A stretch of 64,000 nucleotides of DNA, taken from contig NZ_OY762899.1 of assembly GCF_963666545.1 (NCBI RefSeq), forward strand, positions 4,158,365-4,222,364, read 5' to 3'. The notes under the pieces are model-generated. The model made no database searches, was not told where the DNA came from, and saw only the letters and a program-made list of their open reading frames with translations. Each line of letters starts with the position of its first letter. Positions within the stretch are counted from its first letter, which is position 1. Of this stretch, positions 60,201 through 64,000 are shown piece by piece. The stretch is from an uncultured Bacteroides sp. Lineage in GTDB: Bacteria > Bacteroidota > Bacteroidia > Bacteroidales > Bacteroidaceae. A program made the position numbers and the translations under genes.

Positions 60201-60249
60201 AGATAAATAATAGTGTAGTTGTTAAGATTGTTAGATGTGTTTTCATCAT
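54256..60249 (-). CDS. alpha-2-macroglobulin family protein with inserted SusC-like regulatory and TonB-plug domains
   Basis: A 1997-residue exported protein (signal peptide about 1-22). Macroglobulin beta-sandwich domains start at about 205 (FIVFNKPKYKPGETVKLKAY, the MG2 signature) and run to about 1120. A carboxypeptidase-like regulatory domain follows at about 1133-1205 (GIVYDNFGEPIIGASATI), then SusC-type LQEVVVVGYG and a plug domain to about 1320 (LKDNSATAIYGARAKDGVIM), with no barrel. The A2M domain (about 1346-1440; FWQPTLKTNIKGEASFDITYPD) and helical thioester domain follow. The thioester motif is CNEQ (Cys1550, Gln1553), so a protease-trapping thioester may form. A C-terminal receptor-binding-like domain lies at about 1880-1980. 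Single-gene unit with its own -7 box. Role in trapping host or rival proteases is inferred. Confidence 0.9.
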   Translation of the reverse strand: MMKTHLTILTTTLLFISVVAFGQTRLSDSRRNSVERYIYRISKDDLRKMHLQNKKIEEDMLRSLVNKIPLNGNVPKLPRGNYVIVKAEGNQLVYTDHIVDDLYFKIVTAEKMMLCLYDSLGNIVDDATVRCGSKAFKFNRNTQTYNIKNTKDKQIIEVNNKGVYHYIEIEKQSPYHYKSNLFKTIWGKMKYNFHNLFNPNDRPTKNKYKGFIVFNKPKYKPGETVKLKAYMTNHNGKPYDKAVDLKLLSYYPNKIDTTLANLMPYRQGMYTYQFKLSDNLNLKLDNNYTIALKTIKDRDNEVTSQFRYEDYELKSLHFTAQTNKEEYEKGDSIKLKFKVTDENEMAVYDGKIEILVTPDPFDQYKMKKSQSVFIPDTLWTQTIDMNGLSEKEIILPDSIFPANVSINYQAKCTYLSADNEKRTLSKRLSQKADDYTIDFSLSKGILMMKELNKGQSQEIMAEISVDGENGSILSVDSVMLPHSMPVSWIASDVTVKTKHTTKTYFLDDIREDQLAYKFYRQNDSIYLIVDNPAQIPFWYAVRKKNKEIAKGYTTQLNYSVKAKSEEGYSMQLSYLFGEESKNIRQSLPFTEKNISIDVSTPTSVYPGQKANILISVTDKKRKPVSNVDVTAYSFTSKFESYSMPDLAIKGKYIHAKAFADKRYNPEENSIAGNVDMQWGKWKNTMALDTIEYYKFLYPNTYYSYAEPSIDGTTQISPYIVIDGVLQGVHMLWIDQRLYYFDQAQQLDVYSFCVTPGKHNLKFRTHDREILVYNVNIQKGAKNILSFDAKTPYVRKAVQDEDTDPFVLVSKLLKKKEQNELNEKEVEQLSSQLITVNNTFGRLDLPNLRANLELPAYISSGNIHYYLNNTPRNSYNNTLRGSINSAILAGPFPSRNSMNGITNMASLYIDDKLVSNIEIEGGNEYLLYNNYQKIKSWNALPFQRSISKYIPKTNFKEQLLTPSNIREQFNKRLITTLSSSNGSANFNYRHYNKCRLSLYLGKDTKGLDIKPSLILIVPEKKEEIKDYQLFYGGTRNFNSLSVGNMVVTIALNDSTSYSKIVTLHPNGQNYLRLDSIEYDTNSKLAKTAFNLFQRDTRKVFSRNPYINNSFKIDSIISVPAQETGSYKRSNARKGIITGIVYDNFGEPIIGASATINKTKVGTITDLDGYFELAGKAGDEITFTYIGYIPKKVKYSEGYNYKIVLNEDSQSLQEVVVVGYGSEQKSLLTGSTITINDNSSNTTLDSQTLQGRIAGLTIRGSSSDSKGSNPLILVNGLPYNGKLEDIDATSIISLNILKDNSATAIYGARAKDGVIMIQTKTLNTVATEKSDNAESTSTQGGNTMRRNFHDDAFWQPTLKTNIKGEASFDITYPDDITTWNAYFIAIGNKKQTDKKQMTIKSFKALTARLSTPRFAIRGDSLNAVGRITNHFGDTIEVDRSIDLKGSIQQEKIKLLTSHIDYIPVKAKTGDSLTISYSLKMQNGYFDGEEQSIPIFEQGMLQTHGDFRVINDTTSHTLNIDPALGITTIHAEVSSLEVFLREIDKIDSYPYMCNEQMASKIKAMLSKKRIAKILGKEFKDDQKINNLISSLNKNRNSEGLWGWWNKEKAVSWISKQVISAMLDAENAGYKTNLNKNSLCNTFEAELKDGLSNLRLTTPDRIPLAKQELLDRLMLLKRMNAPIDYVLYFKQINEQLKSLTVTDRLKSMLTMSIIGLKDQINIDTLMQYSRKTMLGGMYWGIMKEGDTQSRSFMLPYENNTENTLIAYTLLKNIGGHESDLNNIRNYFFEHRQGSSWQNTYESSRIIETVMPDMLSENDQYKETSIYVNERRILKFPYTEQIESKKNINIKKEGTLPLFVTAYQQEWNKKPLSESKKGFTVKTIFMENKDTISSLKAGKVAKLQVSVKVDADAEYVQIEIPIPAGCSYETKKRGDYWQEVHREYFKEKIVIFSNKLTKGEHHFTIELIPRYTGKYSLNPAKAELMYFPTFYGNEQMKSVMIE

Positions 60250-60277
60250 ATATGTTATAAAAAGATTCTATCAATTG

Positions 60278-60285
60278 CAAATCTA
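60278..60285 (-). promoter_or_regulatory. Bacteroides -7 box TAGATTTG
   Basis: Complement reads TAGATTTG, full match to TAnnTTTG, 28 nt ahead of the macroglobulin gene. Confidence 0.45.
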
Positions 60286-60449
60286 AATATAATTGGTTAA
60301 AGTAAAAGTATTATATGTTTTTTTCTTGTATTAAAAAGAATAATTTATCACCTAAAATATCATTTTCCGACATACCCTGTCGATAGACAAACGAAATATT
60401 ATCTATAAATTTGAAGTAGGATTAAGCAAAGATGTAAAGATAGCGTACC

Positions 60450-60548
60450 TGCCCCTACAGGCCTTGTGAGAGGGGTTTGTTGAACGTCCGCGATCAGCGT
60501 GTTGAAAGCGGACGTTCAACACGCTGATCGCGGACGTTCAACGCGCTG
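60450..60548. repeat. palindromic intergenic element, copy 2
   Basis: Head at 60450-60485 matches the head at 46575 (31 of 36 aligned bases, one 2-nt gap). The tail differs: a perfect 28-bp inverted repeat, arms 60479-60506 and 60515-60542, around an 8-nt loop that itself repeats GCGGACG. The GC content is much higher than in the flanks. It lies between the macroglobulin promoter and the tRNA-Ser terminator. Confidence 0.75.
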
Positions 60549-60717
60549 AAGTTATATGATCGTTTTAAAAAGACTGACTTGTAAAGAATGAAGATTAATA
60601 TGATCATAGCAAGAGCAGAAAGGGTATTTTATACAGTTCTTAAGTAATATGCTAGACAAATTATGAATCCGTTTGGATTAAGAGCCAGATTATGTATCTG
60701 CCTTATCTAAAAAAGAA

Positions 60718-60747
60718 ATCCCTGTAAAACTTTCGTCTTACAGGGAT
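60718..60747 (-). terminator. terminator after tRNA-Ser
   Basis: Perfect 10-bp stem (60718-60727 with 60738-60747), followed on the minus strand by TTTCTTTTTT; 45 nt beyond the tRNA-Ser 3' end. Confidence 0.85.
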
Positions 60748-60791
60748 CTTTTTGGCTTTGTTTTGGTGTCACTATTGTTTCACCTCCATTG

Positions 60792-60878
60792 CGGAAGCGG
60801 GGGGATTCGAACCCCCGGTACAGTTACCCGTACGTCAGTTTAGCAAACTGGTGGTTTCAGCCACTCACCCACACTTCC
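60792..60878 (-). tRNA. tRNA-Ser (anticodon GCT)
   Basis: An 87-nt class II tRNA on the minus strand: acceptor GGAAGTG/CGCTTCC (one G-T pair), anticodon stem CAGTT/AACTG with loop carrying GCT, long variable arm, T-arm GGGGGTTCGAATCCCCC. CCA is not encoded. Confidence 0.96.
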
Positions 60879-60907
60879 TTTACCCGCATTTTCTCTCAAA
60901 TGCGGTG

Positions 60908-60939
60908 CAAATATAGGATGAACTTTTGGACTACGCAAA
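60908..60939 (-). promoter_or_regulatory. tRNA-Ser promoter (TTTG-N20-TATATTTG)
   Basis: Complement of 60908-60915 reads TATATTTG; complement of 60936-60939 reads TTTG, 20 nt upstream. Both boxes match the Bacteroides consensus fully; this is the clearest promoter in the window. Confidence 0.75.
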
Positions 60940-61137
60940 TCTTTCTCTAATATTTTTTTAACTGTAGGCGCGCTGAATAGTCTAATAATCTAATTTTCAA
61001 ATAGATAAGATGTTGTTAGAGCTTTTATTATTTTAGAGTCGCAAAGTTTTATAGTAACTTCCTTGCTCACTCTTTGTTAGCTGAATGGGATGATGAAATA
61101 AGTAGCATGCTTTTTGTAAAATTCGTTATGTCTCTTC

Positions 61138-61168
61138 TCTGTAGAATAAATGAATAGTTGTATCTTTG
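61138..61168 (+). promoter_or_regulatory. promoter of the YidE/AspT-type transporter (TCTG-N19-TATCTTTG)
   Basis: TATCTTTG at 61161-61168 fits TAnnTTTG; TCTG at 61138-61141 lies 19 nt upstream. Start codon 32 nt downstream. Confidence 0.55.
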
Positions 61169-61200
61169 CAGCCCGATAAACCAGTTAATCGGTATTATAC

Positions 61201-62862
61201 ATGGAATGGATCTATAATTTGTTCATCGAACATTCAGCTTTGCAAGCGGTGGTAGTTATCTCATTAATTTCTGCTATTGGTCTCGGATTGGGTAAAATTC
61301 ATTTATTCGGCATCTCTCTTGGGGTGACCTTTGTCTTCTTTGCCGGTATCTTGGCCGGACACTTAGGTTTGTCTATAGACAGTCAAATGCTCAACTATGC
61401 AGAGAGTTTCGGTCTGGTGATTTTTGTCTATGCACTGGGTTTGCAAGTGGGTCCCGGCTTTTTTGCTTCTTTTCATAAGGGAGGGGTGAAGCTAAATATG
61501 TTGGCTGTGGTTGTAGTGTTGATGGGCACTTTGCTTGCTGTGTTGGCTAGTTTTACCGCAGGAATCTCATTGCCGGATGCAGTAGGAATTTTATGTGGGG
61601 CCACGACGAATACACCTGCATTGGGTGCGGCGCAGCAAACACTCAAACAGTTGGGCTTGGGGAGTAATTCGCCTGCATTGGGATGCGCGGTGGCTTATCC
61701 ATTGGGAGTAGTTGGAGTTATTCTGGCTGTGTTGCTCATCAGAAAAGTATTTGTGAAGAAGGCCGATTTAGAAGAGAACCAAAAAGATGATGCCAATAAG
61801 ACATATATTGCAGCCTTTCAAGTGCACAATCCTGCAATCTTTAATAAAAGCGTTAAAGACATTGCCCATTTTAGTTATCCGAAATTTGTTATTTCTCGTC
61901 TGTGGAGAGATGGGAACGTTAGTATTCCTACCTCCGAGAAAGTATTGAGGGAGGGTGACCGATTACTGGTTATTACTTCGGAGAAGGACGTATTGGCACT
62001 TACGGTGCTGTTTGGCCAGCAAGAGAATACGGATTGGAACAAGGAAGATATTGATTGGAATGCGATAGACAGTCAACTAGTGTCTCAACGCATCGTGGTG
62101 ACTCGTCCCGAACTGAACGGGAAGAAGCTTGGTTCTCTGCGTTTGCGAAATACCTACGGCATCAACATTAGTCGTGTCTATCGTTCGGGAGTGCAATTAC
62201 TCGCTACGCCCGAACTAACCTTGCAGTTAGGAGACCGCCTCACAGTGGTAGGCGAAGCTGCTGCTATTCAGAATGTGGAGAAGGTGCTGGGCAATGCTGT
62301 CAAGAGTCTCAATGAACCTAACATGGTGGCTGTGTTTATTGGTATTGTACTTGGGTTAGCTTTGGGAGCCATTCCTTTGGTCATTCCGGGTGTAAGTGCC
62401 CCAGTGAAGTTGGGGCTTGCCGGTGGCCCCATCATTGTGGGCATTTTGATTGGAACTTTCGGTCCGAGACTGCACATGGTGACTTACACCACGCGTAGTG
62501 CTAACCTGATGCTGAGGGCTTTGGGACTTTCCATGTATCTGGCTTGTCTGGGATTAGATGCAGGTGCGCACTTCTTTCAAACGATCTTTCGTCCCGAAGG
62601 ATTACTCTGGATAGGGGTGGGTTTTGGAATGACGATTATTCCGGTTCTGCTTGTGGGCATCATTGCCTTTAAGTTTATGAAAGTAGACTTTGGTTCGGTG
62701 GTAGGAATGATTTGTGGAAGCATGGCCAATCCTATGGCACTTAACTATGCTAACGATACCATTCCGGGCGATAACCCTTCTGTAGCTTATGCTACGGTCT
62801 ATCCTCTGAGCATGTTTCTAAGAGTAATTATAGCTCAGGTAATTCTGCTCTTTTTTCTATAA
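61201..62862 (+). CDS. YidE/AspT-family putative transporter with TrkA-C domains
   Basis: A 553-residue inner-membrane protein of the aspartate:alanine exchanger group. Two membrane halves (about 10-180 and 375-553) carry the family's internal duplication: GILCGATTNTPALGAAQQ in the first and GMICGSMANPMALNYAND in the second. Between them are two TrkA-C/RCK_C regulatory domains (about 205-280 and 290-365). Most members are putative anion or amino-acid exchangers; the substrate is not known. It has its own promoter and shares a hairpin with the convergent acyl-CoA synthetase gene. Confidence 0.9.
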   Translation: MEWIYNLFIEHSALQAVVVISLISAIGLGLGKIHLFGISLGVTFVFFAGILAGHLGLSIDSQMLNYAESFGLVIFVYALGLQVGPGFFASFHKGGVKLNMLAVVVVLMGTLLAVLASFTAGISLPDAVGILCGATTNTPALGAAQQTLKQLGLGSNSPALGCAVAYPLGVVGVILAVLLIRKVFVKKADLEENQKDDANKTYIAAFQVHNPAIFNKSVKDIAHFSYPKFVISRLWRDGNVSIPTSEKVLREGDRLLVITSEKDVLALTVLFGQQENTDWNKEDIDWNAIDSQLVSQRIVVTRPELNGKKLGSLRLRNTYGINISRVYRSGVQLLATPELTLQLGDRLTVVGEAAAIQNVEKVLGNAVKSLNEPNMVAVFIGIVLGLALGAIPLVIPGVSAPVKLGLAGGPIIVGILIGTFGPRLHMVTYTTRSANLMLRALGLSMYLACLGLDAGAHFFQTIFRPEGLLWIGVGFGMTIIPVLLVGIIAFKFMKVDFGSVVGMICGSMANPMALNYANDTIPGDNPSVAYATVYPLSMFLRVIIAQVILLFFL

Positions 62863-62876
62863 TCACCCTGTTGCAT

Positions 62877-62945
62877 TTAACGAATTAACCTTGGCAACTT
62901 AATGTATTTAACTTGTAAGTTAATTCGTTAAGTTGCCAAGGTTAA
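62877..62945. terminator. bidirectional hairpin with interleaved inverted repeats
   Basis: Perfect 18-bp inverted repeat (62885-62902 with 62928-62945) between convergent genes. A second, overlapping 13-bp repeat (62877-62889 with 62919-62931) and a small hairpin in the loop (62909-62914 with 62917-62922) give competing folds. Terminator function for both genes is likely. Confidence 0.7.
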
Positions 62946-62969
62946 GTTTATATTCCTCTCACGAGCTTT

Positions 62970-64000
62970 TTAGCCTTTTGCTTCTTGATATAAGAATCGT
63001 TTGATACTTTTTTTCGGAGTCTTTTCAAACTCTTCGGGGTATACTTTCATCTTTGCAATTTGAGAGTAGGCAGGCAATGACTCGTTGAGCGTTATCCGGT
63101 TTTCTTCCATTACCCGATCCATATCTGCATGCCCCAATCCATGAGCAAATGCGTCTTCAAAGTCCGGATAGACTAATCCGACAAGTTTTTCATTTTGCTG
63201 TACGATGATGCTCTCGGCAACGTAAGGAAGATTATTGAGTCTGTCTTCTATTTCTTCAGGATAGATATTTTGTCCGCTGGCACTAAGCAGCATGTTCTTG
63301 CTTCTTCCTTTGATGGTAATATTGCCTTCGGCATCCATCAGGGCAAGGTCACCCGTGTGTAGCCACCCGTCTTTGTCGATCACTTGGGCGGTAGCTTCTT
63401 CGTTCTTATAATAGCCTAACATCACGTTGTCTCCGCGACATATAATTTCGCCTACCACATTCTCAGGGTCAGGCGAGAGTACTTTTACCTCCATACGTGG
63501 AACCGCCTTTCCACATGATGCCGGTTTAAAGCGTTTCCAGTCTTCGTAACAGATGATAGGTCCGCATTCTGTCATGCCATAACCTACGGTATAAGGGAAT
63601 TCTATCATTTGCAATAGTTGCTCTACCTCTTGGTTAAAAGCTGCACCACCAATCACTACTTCCGCAAAATTTCCGCCAAAAGCATTAATCATTTCTTGGC
63701 GAACAGTCGCTTTAATTTTATCATTGATAATTGGTACTTTAAGCAATATCTTCATTGCGGGAGTTTCCAGTTTAGGGAGCACATTCTTCTTAATAATCTT
63801 TTCGATGATCAGAGGAACAGCGACTACCAGATTAGGCTTGACTTCGGCAAAAGCCTGGAAAATAATTTTGGGGCTGGGAGTGCGTGTGAGAAAGTAGATT
63901 TGGCAACCTGCGGAGAATTCATACAAAAATTCGAAAGCCAATCCGTACATATGAGCCATCGGCAGCATGGATACTATCTTGTCACCCGGGTTCAGGTGCA
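62970..64000 (-). CDS. AMP-binding long-chain acyl-CoA synthetase (5' end beyond window)
   Basis: The C-terminal 343 residues of an ANL-family ligase, which activates a fatty acid with ATP and CoA; the frame is open to the right edge. Visible motifs: MLPMAHMYGLAFE near the left of the fragment, adenylate-forming YGMTECGPI, HTGDLALMDAEG, and the C-terminal lysine region TPKKSIKRFL. This resembles Bacteroidota FadD-like ligases. Chain-length specificity is unknown. Confidence 0.9.
   Translation of the reverse strand, partial: HLNPGDKIVSMLPMAHMYGLAFEFLYEFSAGCQIYFLTRTPSPKIIFQAFAEVKPNLVVAVPLIIEKIIKKNVLPKLETPAMKILLKVPIINDKIKATVRQEMINAFGGNFAEVVIGGAAFNQEVEQLLQMIEFPYTVGYGMTECGPIICYEDWKRFKPASCGKAVPRMEVKVLSPDPENVVGEIICRGDNVMLGYYKNEEATAQVIDKDGWLHTGDLALMDAEGNITIKGRSKNMLLSASGQNIYPEEIEDRLNNLPYVAESIIVQQNEKLVGLVYPDFEDAFAHGLGHADMDRVMEENRITLNESLPAYSQIAKMKVYPEEFEKTPKKSIKRFLYQEAKG

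Overview
The window reads as a chromosomal segment of a Bacteroidota gut- or sediment-type anaerobe, most likely Bacteroides or a close relative. The grounds are a SusC/SusD pair with a hybrid two-component regulator, four further TonB-linked outer-membrane proteins, SusD and S41-type lipoproteins, the GGGtGRT/scaffold gene pair, and many TAnnTTTG (-7) promoter boxes, the Bacteroides-type consensus, ahead of genes and both tRNAs. Base composition and coding style look uniform. I see no phage, intact insertion sequence or CRISPR array.

Layout. 1-6.8 kb: a metal-efflux block (CusA-type RND pump cut by the left edge, DUF3347 protein, small Cys-rich protein) divergent from a TonB-linked outer-membrane protein. 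6.8-14.2 kb: a DoxD-DoxA fusion, a small unknown protein, Ogt, an inositol-monophosphatase-like enzyme, a CBS-domain membrane protein, a TonB receptor and a DUF2007 protein. 14.2-30.3 kb: a polysaccharide/glycoside utilisation locus: esterase, HTCS regulator, SusC, SusD, a CE1-like esterase and two GH3 glycosidases. 30.3-33.5 kb: a candidate 48-codon small gene with a terminator, then tandem S41 lipoproteins, the second of which has lost its catalytic Ser and Lys. 33.7-39.6 kb: housekeeping and stress genes (MetY-type sulfhydrylase, GNAT, MnmA, LuxR regulator, NhaC antiporter, ferritin-like/VIT iron exporter-like protein). 39.8-42.7 kb: a TonB receptor with a small His/Cys protein, probably for a metal. 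43-49 kb: a KdgK-like kinase, a membrane protein, peroxiredoxin-like protein, MsrAB and an M13 peptidase. 49.3-51.9 kb: an unknown secreted protein and a decayed zeta-toxin-like module. 52-54.1 kb: GGGtGRT protein, scaffold protein and tRNA-Glu. 54.3-60.2 kb: a 1997-residue alpha-2-macroglobulin carrying a SusC-like regulatory domain and TonB plug. 60.4-64 kb: a palindromic element, tRNA-Ser, a YidE/AspT-type transporter and an acyl-CoA synthetase cut by the right edge.

How parts work together. In the utilisation locus the HTCS should sense a periplasmic sugar and switch on susC/susD; oligosaccharides enter through SusCD, the CE1 esterase removes an acyl group and the GH3 enzymes release terminal sugars. 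No endo-acting glycanase is present, so the locus probably takes up short oligosaccharides or small glycosides. The metal genes (CusA, DUF3347, HYC_CC_PP-type and DUF2946-like small proteins, MbfA-like exporter) and the redox genes (DoxDA, peroxiredoxin, MsrAB) give the region a metal and oxidative-stress flavour.

Points most worth a second look: the macroglobulin-plug fusion; the S41 pseudoenzyme next to its active-looking twin; a one-base deletion inside the P-loop of the zeta-like toxin; two intergenic elements (46.6 and 60.45 kb) that share a hairpin-like head but carry unrelated palindromic tails; and the small repeat-containing ORF at 30.5 kb. Catalytic-residue and promoter statements come from reading the sequence; family names come from recognition without database searches.
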